Source: Akanthomyces muscarius (lineage: Eukaryota; Ascomycota; Sordariomycetes; Hypocreales; Cordycipitaceae). Taken from it: 64,000 nt of DNA. The position numbers and the translations under genes were made by a program. The notes beneath the pieces are model-generated. The model was not told where the DNA came from, did no database searches, and saw only the letters and a list, made by a program, of their open reading frames with translations. Positions 23,492 to 35,400 of this stretch are shown here, in pieces. The first letter of the stretch is position 1; each line of letters begins with the position of its first letter. The stretch is from assembly GCF_028009165.1 (NCBI RefSeq), contig NC_079241.1, positions 868,001 through 932,000 of the forward strand, in the 5' to 3' direction.

Positions 23492-26400
23492 TTAAGCAGT
23501 TCCAGAGTCCGACGCTAACTGAGTAGAATGAAATCGTGAGCTCGGGTCATTGAGACCTTGCTCCAGTACATTCCGAAAGACGCTCAGCATATTACTGACA
23601 GTCGCTCGTTCGTAGAGATCAGTCGCGAAATAAACCTGGACTTGGAGGCCATCCTCCTTTTGGTTGACGTAAAACTCAAGATCATCCCTCGTGGTCAGTA
23701 TTGTATCCAAATGTTGCGACTTGACGCCCTCAAGTGTGAACTCGGCCAGATCCTGGGCATTGTTGAATGCAAACACCATCTGGAAAGGCCGTTGGCAAGG
23801 CTTTTCCTTGTCACGTTGTAGCTTCGAGGCGATTTCCGCCCACGGGACGTCTTGGTTTGCAAAAGCGGTGCTGATTGTCGCTTGAACCTGTTGGACCAAG
23901 CTACCAAACGTCTCATTTTCCACCTTGGTTCGAATACAGTGGACATTCACGAATACTCCTATGAGGTTTCGCAGCTCCCAGCGGTCACGGCTCGCGCTTG
24001 GTACTCCTACTACTGCGTCGTTGACTCCGGTGAGGCGATAATTTGTCGCGGCCAGCACAGAGAGCATGACAACAGACAGCGTGACTTCTCTTTCTTTGCA
24101 GAATTGCTGCAGGCGGTCATACAGAGCATCATCTATCTTGAACCCCTCTACCTCTGCACAGCCAGATGGGATGGCAGGCCGTGGTCTATCGCGTAACAGC
24201 TCCGCTGGACGGCTTGCTTCGATGCAACTAGTCCAGTAGTCGAGCTGTCGCTGATACTCCGCAGTCTGAGCCTGTTGTCTCTGCCAAGCGGAGTAATCAC
24301 TATATTGTATTGGCAATGGCTCCAACTGCGCGAGGGGGTCCAGACTACGGATCGCGGCAGAATAGCATGTCGCCAGCTCTCGGCTGAGAACACCAACCGA
24401 CCAACCGTCCGCGATGAGGTTGTGCATGACAATAGACAGCACATGATCGTCTTTACCACAACGATACACAGATAATCTCCAAGCTCGCTCTGTTCCCAGA
24501 CGAAACGAGGTTGTATGATCCCTATGTAACGCATTTTCGAGACTGCATCCACCGTCGGCTTCGGAGGAGAGGTCGAAAACAGAAAGCGCCCTTGCCTGAA
24601 ACGGCTGCACCTGCTGCACATGAACACGGCCATGAGTCGCGAAAGTGGTTCGTAGCGTTTCGTGACGCATTTCCAACGCCATTAGTGCAGTGTTGAGCGC
24701 CGGGAGCTGAAGTGGTCCTTGCAGTCGCACTGCGTATGGCTTCAGGTAGTATGCCGACCCCGGACAGCGTTGTTCCTCTAGCCATATTCGTTCTTGATCC
24801 AGATTTTGCTGAACGGGGCCCGGATCTTTGCGCGTTGGAATATCCCTGCTAACCATCTCGGCCAATGGAACCGCGCTGGCTGCCACCTGCTGCAGCCGAC
24901 GATGGCGGAATATGTCGGCGACCGCGACGCAGAGACCTGCCTTTCGAGACTCTGTGACAACCCTCATCGCTGCAATGGAATCCCCTCCTAGGTGGAAGAA
25001 ACTGTCTCCAAGTCCAATATTCGATGCATCAATGCCAAGCACACGAGCCCAAATGGCTTGCATGCAATACTCGGCGTTGGAAGTGGGCTGCTGCTTCAGA
25101 GATTGTTCAGTTGTCCGTGACTCGGCCAATTGCTTTACAGAAAAGGCCGAACCAACTTCGCGCAGACGACATCGGTGCATTTTGCCAGTTGCTGTTTTGG
25201 GTAGCTCATCCATGAGCAAGAACGCGGCAGGTATCATGTAGCTCGGCAAGTTTTGAGCCAACTTTTCTTCCACCTCGGCAGGAAGAGGGACTATCTTGGC
25301 AGCGGATGTGCTACACTGACACAGGTCCATGAGCCCTTCGTTGGCTTGGAGAAATACCACCAGCGTCGAACATGCATGCTCGCCCCGAGGCAAAACAGCC
25401 TCGGCCACCACTTCGGTTGTCCCAGGTACACAAGCACGCACCCAGTGCTCAACTTCACCCAGGTCGACTCTCTGGCCACGGACCTTGACTTGACCTTCCT
25501 TGCGGTCAATAAATGTCAAGCTTCCATCCTCGTTATATCGCACCAGGTCGCCGGACTTGTACAGTCGCCCGCGGCGCCCAGCGTGACCGGCCCCGCCACG
25601 GAGTAGCCAGGCTGGGGATTTTATAAACGCGGCTGCGGTTTTGTCGGGGTCGTTCAGATAGCCGCGACCAACAAGAGGTCCCTCCAGTAGCAGCTCACCA
25701 ATGCTTCCGGGTGGGAGCAAGATGTTGTGGTTTTCCGGGTCTACGACCCAAGTGACCAGCCCTGCACCCGTGCCAATCCGGACCACCTCTTCCAGACTCG
25801 CAGCCTTGCAATTCATTGTGCTATTCTGCGTACACTCGCTTGAGCCATATTCGTGGATTATTCGTGCTCGTCCCCACCAGCGCTCCACGTCTCCGAGTCT
25901 TAAGGCTTCGCCGCCGAAAATGATGAGCGTCACCTCCGGTATACTAGCCGGTGACAGTAGCCGAGCCAGTGAGGGAGTCATGTCAATCGTGTTTGCACGC
26001 AGATCAATTATACTCTGCTCAGGGTTGTTGTTTCGATCCGACTCCGTCGGGACGCAAAGACAACCCCCTGCTGCCCAAACAAGGAAGAGATTGCTGATTG
26101 ACACGTCGGTGCTGTATGATGCGAAGTCAAATATTCTTGTTTCCGCTGTAAGTTCCAGACGCTGCACGTGATGATGGAGGGCCGAAGAGGCATTCTCGTG
26201 GGTTATCATGATGCCCTTTGGCGTACCCGTGCTACCGGATGTGAAAACAACATAGCAAGTAGACGAGGGAGAGGCTCCTCTGTACTCCGGGTTGTCTCCG
26301 CCATCAAATTCCAACATTGAATCAGGGTCGACGATAACGACGGATTTCGCCGTGGTAACCAATTTCGAGCTCAAAAGATGGTTGGACTCGGAGGATACGA

Positions 26401-27659
26401 TGAGCTTGGCGGTGAGTTGCCGAACGATGGCCTGCAGACGCTGTTCTGGAAGCGACGGGTCGAGTAAAACAAAGGCACCGCCTGCCTTGAGAACGGCCAG
26501 AATGGCGACCGCAGCCCATTTGGACTTGTGAAAGCACAATGGTACCAAGCTGTCGGAATCGACGCCGCGCCTGGATAGCTGGGCAGCCAATGCCGTTGCA
26601 AGCTGATCCAGCGTCTTGTATGTCAAGTTGCCGTCCCACGCGCACACCGCCATGGCTGTGGGCTGCTCTCGAGCCTTGTCTTCAACGATTGTGTGGACGC
26701 ATCGCTGAACTGAAACCGGCACTGTAGCATTCCAATCCCAGAGCAGCTTCAATTCAGATGGCGTGACAATCTCAATTTCTGCCAACAGTCGATCATCGTG
26801 TGGCTGACAGAGCTGCGATGCCACGCGGTCCAGTCGGCTCAGGTACGAGTTGGCGACGGACGACTCTGTTATCCTTGAGTCGAAAAAAGCTGACATGGAA
26901 ATCTTCTTCGCCGATATATAAACGTGAAGTACCAAGCCAAAGTTTTTTAGCATTTGCTGGCGATCCTGCTGTGTTGTGCCGCTGTCATGCTTCTGTAAGA
27001 TAAGGAGGGTTCGGAAGTTGCCTGCTCTCGCCGGATACGGAGACGCATCACCGACCTCGCTTTTTTCATCTCGACATGATTGAGCATGCAGGACCTGCCG
27101 CTGCACTGACTGTAAATATGCAGAAATATTCTGGTTGTAGGACAGCTCAATGCGAACCGGCTTCGACACCAATTTACCTCTTGATTCCTGAGTCGCAGGT
27201 TCGGAAGACTCTGCGGCAAGGTTGACGGCGTAGGTAGCGTGGTTTGAGCTTGTTTTGCGTGCCATCACGAGTGCCCACGCTCCATGAATGACCGTCGCCG
27301 TCATGGCCCAGTCAACTTGGCTCTTAGTGGCATGACCGTGATGGTTGGCAATGCCGCCTGCTTCTAAATGACCGGGTATTGTACTTGTGCCATCATCCTT
27401 CAGTGTATCGAAGCAATCTCTTGAGATGTTCCGCTGCACGGCCTTAGTCCAGACACACTCCTTTGATACAATCGCGGCGTAATTGACGGAGGTAGTGTCG
27501 CTCGTGATCTGTCTAACGCCGTTCGCCGTCTCGCTGGTAATTGAGACTGAGTCGTTCCTGTCAGGCGAAACATTAGCAGTTGAACTTTTGAACTTTTAGG
27601 GGATGTAATAGGCCTCACCGGAGTAGCCCGCAGCCAGTAGGGCTGCCGTCATTGCCCAT
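23492..27659 (-). CDS. Non-ribosomal peptide synthetase, truncated C-A-T-C
   Basis: Gene model: a 41-nt first exon 27659-27619, a 61-bp intron (GTGAGG..GCTAAT..GACAG) and exon 27557-23492; 1368 aa. Residues about 40-260 resemble only the C-terminal half of a condensation domain; no HHxxxDG motif lies there. A domain (about 280-790): FTSGSTGTPKG, YGSSEC, YKSGDL, KVRGQRVDLGE, TATGK, all key residues present. T domain: LGGDSIAAM (about 871). C domain (about 900-1350) ends the protein; its core motif is MHNLIADGW, where the usually catalytic second His is Asn. No thioesterase or reductase. By my alignment the A pocket code is roughly D-V-S-D-I-F-E-Q-N, with no amino acid I recognise. Because the hybrid synthase at 29455-35436 begins with A-T and lacks its own C domain, this terminal C may act between the two proteins. 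Same strand as the hybrid, directly downstream of it. Cytosolic; T domain needs phosphopantetheine. Confidence 0.9.
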
Positions 27660-28615
27660 GTTTGTTTTCGATGCTGTTTCGCGACCAATTATCGAGGCAG
27701 GATAAGTGCAGCAAATCAGTGAGGATGCTTGAACTAGCCCAGCCTCGCGATCTAAACGGCTGCTTGAAATTCAAGGATATAGCAGATATTTCCTACAGGC
27801 CTGTGTTATGAGTTGGTAGAATAACGTTAGAGTCTAGCAGATCTACTAGGGAGGGCACTGTATTATTTATCTAACTATTATAATTAATAAGCCATTAAAT
27901 ATAAAGAGAGTCAGCTGTTAAAGAACTGTTACTTAAAAGGCAGCTTAAAGTATATAACATAGACTTTAAATAATTTATAAATAATTATTCTCTAAGCAAT
28001 TAAGATATCAATTTAAATATGATTAATCTATCGAAATAATCCAAAAAAGATTATCAAATAATAACTAGAATAGCATTAAGTAAAAGTTTCAAGTAATATT
28101 TATTGCCACCCACTTGATAGTTTGTTCTCGTCACCCCTGTCCACTCAGCCCAGCTCATCCCCGCTCGCCCTGTTCCGCAGCTGTGCTAAGAAATGGTATT
28201 GACGTACATAACCAAAGTGCCGGCAATATTGCACCTTGATAGTCGTCTCGGCGGACTGCTCAGTAACCATGTCGCAAATGCCCACCGCTCTCACCTGCGC
28301 TGCACGGTTACGGATCGCTGAAATGTAGTATGATTATGCAGATGTTGATGAAAATCCTTCGACTCTCGATACATCTACGCGCTCATGACAGCACTTCAAG
28401 TCTCAAGTACTGAGACATTGGTGTCGGAGTTACACTGTCACACAGTTTGATAGCTCAGCCCGATCTTTGCAAGCCACAAGCCCCTTCATGCTGCAAGTTG
28501 CGTTGCAGCTAGTCAACTAGTTCCTAGTATGCTTGGCTGGTGGACGATGCCAAAGCACGGCGCTGAGACATTAGATGACCGTATCTGCACGGCTCAGCCT
28601 CAGATTCACAACGCG
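27660..28615. promoter_or_regulatory. NRPS upstream region with A+T-rich core
   Basis: Upstream of the NRPS start. Positions about 27840-28110 are almost only A and T, with words such as TATCTAACTAT and TTAATTAATAAG; this is listed separately. The remainder has normal composition and no gene. Confidence 0.4.
27840..28110. repeat. A+T-rich island, RIP-like decayed sequence
   Basis: About 270 bp made of A/T with few C or G, in contrast with the sequence on both sides. Such islands in filamentous ascomycetes usually come from repeat-induced point mutation of old transposons. No transposon protein can be read. It lies between the NRPS and the hybrid synthase. Confidence 0.65.
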
Positions 28616-28870
28616 GACATGCATCTCCGAGCTTCAAACCATGCTCGGTAACGATAGTGTTGCGGCGCTGGCGCTGAACGATTGCATTACATTGCTTTCA
28701 TGGCCCAACGCGGGGTCCGCAGCCGGGACATGCAGCTACGGGCTGCAAGCCATGAGCGGTGACGAGTGCGCCGAGACACGGGCGTTGAGCTATTGCATGC
28801 CGCAATTAATATAGCATGGCCCGGGGTCACAACCGCGACATGCAGCTACGAGCTACTGGTACAAGCCATG
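28616..28870. repeat. Degenerate tandem repeat of about 110 bp
   Basis: Unit starts are visible at 28616, 28727 and 28837 (spacing 111 and 110 bp), each beginning GACATGCA(T/G)CT(C/A)CG(A/G)GC and followed by a CAA(A/G)CCATG word. The first two units also share a run with CATGGCCC(A/G) near their ends. The copies differ mostly by transitions. A short open frame across them is taken as chance. Confidence 0.7.
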
Positions 28871-29454
28871 CCAACAAAGTAGCGCAATTTACACCGCTGC
28901 GAGTATGCTGCGAGGGGTCGCCAAGACAGAGCTCTGTTTTTCTTTTGGTGTACCCGTCTTGCGCAGCCTCATAGAGCTGCGCTGTTCATCCTTATTGACC
29001 TGTCATTTGCAAGTTACCACGCCCATTGCGTCTTTCTAGTGCAGCGTCCGTCGGCAAGAAGTCACAGCAGCTTCACGTTCCAGTCCGTAGACTCGGGCAC
29101 AAGTCTACCCGATCATTCGTGCCTGTGCCTGCGCCGCGAAGGGGAGAAATGTAGACTGACAGCTGCCGCATGTCGTGAAATGACGAGATCGCTGGCTAGA
29201 CCGTACTAGAAGTGTAACCTTGTGCTGTCTACGAATTGTTGTACGTAGTGCCCTAGCCCTACTGTACTAAACCTGTACCTTGCGATGGGATTGAGGTTTG
29301 GAAAACTGTTGTCCAACACGTAGCGATGCAAGCAAATACGTACATCTGGATAAAACATTAATAAAAAATGAGATAAATTTCTTGATTAAATGGACGCATA
29401 TTTTTAAGCATTAAGAGAAATTACATGATGGACTAGCTTGGTATACTGCCTCAA
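28871..29454. other. Intergenic, 3' side of the hybrid synthase
   Basis: No gene. The last 120 bp before 29455 are A+T-rich and should hold the terminator of the hybrid gene. Confidence 0.45.
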
Positions 29455-32400
29455 CTAGTTGTTCTCGGGGACGGCTGCCCAAACGCTGTCAACTGTAGCC
29501 AGTCTCTTTCCTGCAGAATCCACCATTTCTCCTCTCATGATAGTTCTGCGGTTCTCAAATCTGTCGATCCAAGTTGTTACACAGACGGCTTCTTCTGTTA
29601 CCGGCACAGGTGCAAGAAACTGAACGTTCAGGGACGCAGTGACACTGACAGTGGTAAACGCGGACCCCGACTTACCGAGAGCTGAGTTGAGCTCATTGAC
29701 GATAGAAAGACTCTCATCAAGGATCGTTGAAATAAACCCGCCGTGAATGATGCCTTCAAAGCCCGACGTACCTACTCCGAAAGCAACGAGCGTTGCTGCA
29801 CGGAGGATGGGCCGTGTGGGATCTTCAACATGGTCCGGGTTCGACGGACGGAAGAGGGACAGCATGTGTCGTAGAGGAGGCTGCTTGGTACCTGCATCAT
29901 ACGTAGCCTGTACGTTCTTGTTTGATATGTCGACATAGCTGTGAGAGAGGGTCTCTCCTAGAAATTGCTCATGTCGCGAGCTGGCTGGGTTGACGCAGTG
30001 TGGAAGAAATGTAACAGCTTGGCCACACCCAGGGATCGGGCCACCTGTTGGTGAGAATTCGTGGATAATCTGGAAGCACCACGGGATGCTTTCAAAAAAA
30101 TCAACCGCAGACATGAAGCGATCCAGGCGCGAGTTCGGAGGATAAAGGCCGAGGGAGGGACACAGGATACGGTGGAGCGGAGACAGGGCAACGGGGTAGT
30201 TTATAGACGCGCTTGGGGTTGGAATGATCGCCCGAGGCCCGTCAATATGGGCATCCTTTGACATGTGCCCGCTGTTCTTATTTCCCGAGCCATTTACCCC
30301 AGCTTGCCCCAGCCTGATATCCAGAGATGATGCGGAGGTCAGCTCTGAAGATTGGCAGCAAACAGACTCGTTGCTGGAAGATGAACCATCATCTCTTTTT
30401 TGTCGTGATAACGATAGAAGATGGTCGCATAAACTCCGCAAGTTGGGGTATATAGAAGTGATGTTAATGGGCAGAGCAATGTCGGTGACAGCCTCGGCGA
30501 GAGCCACCAATTGGCTGCGCAACTGAGGCTCCATCAACGAGTCAATGCCAATTTTTTGCCAGATCAAGTCCATGTCGACGTTATTTGGCGACTCGATTCC
30601 AACCAAAGTTGCCACTATTTTTCTCATCCTGTCTTGAAGAAAGGTGGCATGCTGCTCGGCAGGAGAATTCCTGAACAGACTGCCGAGATCATCGTCTAGG
30701 CCTGGCTGGGACACAATCATGTCGTGGCTCGCGTCCACCGAACTAGCCTCGTTTGTACCGTTTCGCGATTTTGGTACTGGAGTCCGTGTTGGAGATAAGA
30801 CGCGCTTCCGCTGAAAAGCATATGTCGGCAACTCGACCCTCCTGTAGCCGAAAGGTTTGAAGTACCTGGCCCAGTCTATAGAAATTCCCAGCCGATGCAG
30901 TTCTGCAAGGCAGTTCTGTATACATAAGGTGCCACTTTTGCGCGTAACAAGAGAAGGTAGCCAAGCAGTATGCCACTTTTGATCGACGCCGAGACACGCT
31001 GCACCCATCCCAGAGAGCACAGGTTTTGCCCCGAGCTCAATAAAAACATCCATGTCGATGCTTGACATAGTTTGAATTGCGTCGCTGAAACGAACTGCTT
31101 CTCTTACTTGGGCGACCCAGTAGCGAGCTGTTTCGAGCAAGCCCGGTTCTGCCAACCGCCCGGTGAGGCAGCTGACAACAGGGATGTGCGGAGGATGAAA
31201 GTCGACCTCCGCCAAAATAGCTTCGAAGTCTGAGAGCATTCCATCCATATGCTGAGAGTGAAAAGCGTGGGATACGTCAAGTGTCTTGACTTTGCGGCCT
31301 AACCCGGCCATGCATGCAGCCACTGGACCAGTGGCGCTGACATCGCCTGATATCACAATCTGGGACGGCGTATTGTAGGCAGCGATTCCCACCCGACCAC
31401 TGTACTTCGTGTCGCCAATGGCTGCAACTACCTCACTGGCGCTGGCCTGGAGCGACATCATGTTGCCGCTGGGGGGCAGGCTGTTCATCAACCTGGAGCG
31501 CGCTTGCACGAGCCGGCAAGCACAGGCAATATCGAAGACGCCTGCGGCGTATGCGGCGGCATACTCGCCGAGGCTATGGCCAAGGACAGCCTGGGGTTCG
31601 ACACCCCAGCTTCGCCACAAGCTCAAGAGCGCCACTTGCAACGTGAAAATGGCAGGCTGGGCAAAATCAGTGCGATTGAGGAGGGCGACGTCTTCTGCGT
31701 TGTCCGCATCCGCCCACATGATCTCGAGCAGTGGTCGTTCTAGGAAGAAGTGCTCGGCCGTTTTCTCTAGAGACTCACGAAAGACTGGATAGGTGCGACT
31801 GAGGTCGAGGCCCATCCCCGGTATCTGGCTACCTTGGCCTGTGAAGAGCATAGCCAGGTGCCTGCGATCGGTGCCAGCTCTAGTACTCGCTGCCGCTGCC
31901 ACGCCGTGGGGTCCAGCTGCCGCCGCCAGCTGGCCCAAAAGACTGTCTCTGCTGTCAGTTACAAAAACAAGGCGGTGTTTGAAGTGCGTTCGGGTCGTTG
32001 CTAGTGAATAGGCTAGATCACCCAATTGCTTCTGGCCAAAATTGTCACTATTGCTCAGGTGACGGTGCAGCCTTTCGGCCTGCTGACGCATGGCTGCAGC
32101 TGTATTTCCAGACACAAGGAAGGGCAGCGAGTTCATATGTGGCAGTGCACTATCGGTTTCCGCCGACGTTATGATATTTGCTGCTTCTTCGATAACCACG
32201 TGTGCGTTTGTGCCTCCGATTCCAAATGAGCTGACGCCAGCGCGGCGGCGTCGGTCCCCTTCACGCCTCGGCCATGGTATCTCCTCCTGTACCAGAGCCA
32301 TGCCTGCTTCTTGCCAATTCAATGCGCCGGTAGGCATGCTAGCATGCAGGGTTCGGGGCAGCGTTTCATGCTGCATTGCCAAGACGACCTTCAAGACACC

Positions 32401-35400
32401 CACGAGGCCCGCAGCCGCCTGTGTGTGGCCGATGTTAGACTTGGCCGAGCCGAGCCATAGAGGTTCAGTATTTGCATCTGTGCTGCGGCTGCTGCCGAAG
32501 ACTTGTGCCAAGGCGGCACCCTCGATCGGATCTCCCAGCTTCGTTCCCGTGCCGTGGGCTTCCACGTAGTCAACGTCGCTTGGCTGCAGACATGCGGCCA
32601 TGAGTGCGCGTTGTATGACTTGTTGCTGTGCAGTGCCGCTAGGTGTCGTCAAGCCGGCGCTGCGGCCCCCGTGATTGACAGCACTGCCACGCACGACAGC
32701 GTGGATTGCATCGCCGTCGCGATGCGCATCCGATAGTCTCTTGAGCACGACGGCCGCAGAACCTTCTGCCCAGCCTGTCCCGTCCGTATCTTCCGAAAAG
32801 GCCCTGCATCGTCCGTCCCGCGATATACCTCCCAGTCGGCTGAACTCGACGTGCAGCCCAGGAGTCTGCATCAGTGTGGTTCCGCAGGACACGGCCATGT
32901 CACACTCCCCGCGGCGCAGCGCTGTACAAGCGAGGTCAGTCACGACTAGAGAGGAAGAACACGCCGTGTCAATTGTCATGGACGGGCCCCCAAGACCAAG
33001 TACATGGGACACACGGCCGGACACGGTGGCACCGGCGCTACCCGTGGCGGTATACCCGTTCAGATCTGACAGAGGCCGTGCGAAGTTTTGATGGGCTGGC
33101 ATGTTGCTCACACCGACGTAAACGCCAGTTCGGCTTGCCGACAGCTTCTCTAGCGGGTAGCCAGCTCGCTCGAAGCCTTCCCAGCATGTTTCCAGTGTCA
33201 GCAGCTGCAACGGGTCCATCTCCCGCGCCTCCTGGGGCGAGATGCCGAATAGAGTACTGTCGAATGTGTCGATGCTGCGGAGAAATCCACCACGCATGCA
33301 TTCTGACTTTTGGCGGATGTCTAGCCCAGCATCGCAGAGTGTAGCAGCAGTCCACCGGTCCGCAGGCACCTCAGCAATGGCATCACCGCTAGAATGTAGA
33401 AGCTGCCAGAACTCTTCAGGAGTTTCAACGCCACCAGGAAGCCGGCACGCCATGGATACAATGGCTATGCTTTCCTCTTCGATGACAGAGGGACCGCAAC
33501 GTGGGGAGTCGTTCTGCTTTCCGCCAGAAGTATCTTTTCCGCCCAAGTATGCTGCTAGTGACTCGATGGAGTAGTGCTCAAAGAGCTTCGCAACTGGGAT
33601 GGGCCGATTCAAAAGCTTCTCCAGCTGAGCTTGGACCTTAACAATGTGCAGAGAGTTTCCGCCAACATGAAAAAAATTGTCCTTGACACTGAGTCGGGCG
33701 CCGCCCAAAACTCGAGACCAAACAGCTAGGATATGGCGCTCAAGCGCCACGATAGATGCCCCAGCGGGTTTCGAAACTGGATCCCGCTCGCTTTGAATGG
33801 GGTTTCCTGCCATCGGGTCTGGTAGAGCGTTGCGATTGATTTTGTTGTTCAACGTTGTGGGAAAGGCCTCCAAATGCACAAAGAACGCTGGCATCATGTA
33901 GGACGGCAGAAGTCGGTCGATCCATTTGCGTACAGCTGCATATTTGGGGCATGTTGTCCCGTTCGCCGGATCTGCCCTCTCTGGAGAATTACCTCGCCAG
34001 GTAAAGTACGCGATTAACTGATCTGTGCGGCAAACCACCACAGCCGCGGTGACTTGCGGATGACTTGCTAGCGCTGCCTCAACATCGCCTAGTTCGATTC
34101 TGTATCCTCGGACTTTGATCTGGCTATCTGCACGGCCGGCGATACTCAGTCTCTCTGGTGCGAGGAAGCAGCCAATATCCCCGGTACGGTATATCCGCCC
34201 TTGAGAGAACGGGCTCTCAAGGAAGCTGGCCTGTGTGAGTCCCGGGTTTTTATGATAGCCGCGAGCAAGTCCAGAACCGCCGATATAGAGCTCTCCATAT
34301 TGGCCTTGCGGGACCGGTCTCAACTGTTCATCTAAAATGTGAAGCTGGTAGTTGGCTAGTGCCTTGCCAATGATGATGTCTTCGCCTGGTTGCACTCGCC
34401 AGGCACTAGCCCATACAGTAGCCTCGGTTGGCCCATACAAATTCCACAATGAGCCACCGCACTCAAGCAGCCGCGCTGCAAGTCTCGCCGACATGGCTTC
34501 CCCTCCGCAGAGCAGTTTGTCCAAGGCAGGGTCGCCTTTCCAGCCCGAGTCGAGCAGCATCTGCCAGTATGCGGGCGTTGCCTGCATCATGGTGACGGCG
34601 TGTTGCTCCAACAGACCACGCACAGCTTTGGCATCTTTGATCTGTTGTCCTTGACCAATGACTGTTGCTGCTCCGCAGAGTAGCGGCATGAAGAGCTCCA
34701 GCGCTGCAATATCGAAGGTGGCAGTCGTCACGGCTAGCATGCGGTCCGCCTCCTCACAATTGAGCACCTCCTTCATGGATAGGAGCAAATTACACAAGGC
34801 TCCGTGGCTGACCTCCACCCCCTTTGGTTTTCCCGTCGAGCCAGATGTGAATATCACGTAGGCAAGGTCTTCTGGGTGTCTATTGAGTTCGAGATTGATG
34901 CTCTCCGCCTGTGTGCTTGCCGTATTGAACGTGGTTTCATCGACGCTTAGAATGACACCTGCCCAAGACTTGAATGCACCCAGCATACTGGCAGTGACGA
35001 CCAGTATCTTTGGTGCCGCGACATCCAGCGTGTGCCTGATGCGTTGCGATGGGAATGTTGCATCGAGGGGTACATAGGCGGCTCCCGTCTTGAGCACTGC
35101 GAAGAGCGTCACAACGAGACTGGCAGATCGGTCAAGGGCAACGCCAACCAAATCGTGCTGCCCTATGCCCAGGCCCACCAAGACCCTGGCAAACCGATTA
35201 GCGGCCTCGTTGAGCTCTTGATACGTGAGCGTTGTGTTGCCACAGATAAGTGCAAGATTGGTCGGATATTTTCTTGCAGCATCTTCGAGAAGATAATGCA
35301 GGCAGTGACCCAGCTTGGTGGGGTTATCCGTGCCGTTCAAATTGTTGATGGTTGTTGAACCGCTTCGTGTAAGCCGGGCGTCCATATCTAGCAGCCCGTT

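Noticed and set aside
28575..28814. 79-codon plus-strand frame
   Set aside because: It runs through the 110-bp tandem repeat, so its pattern is explained by the repeat.
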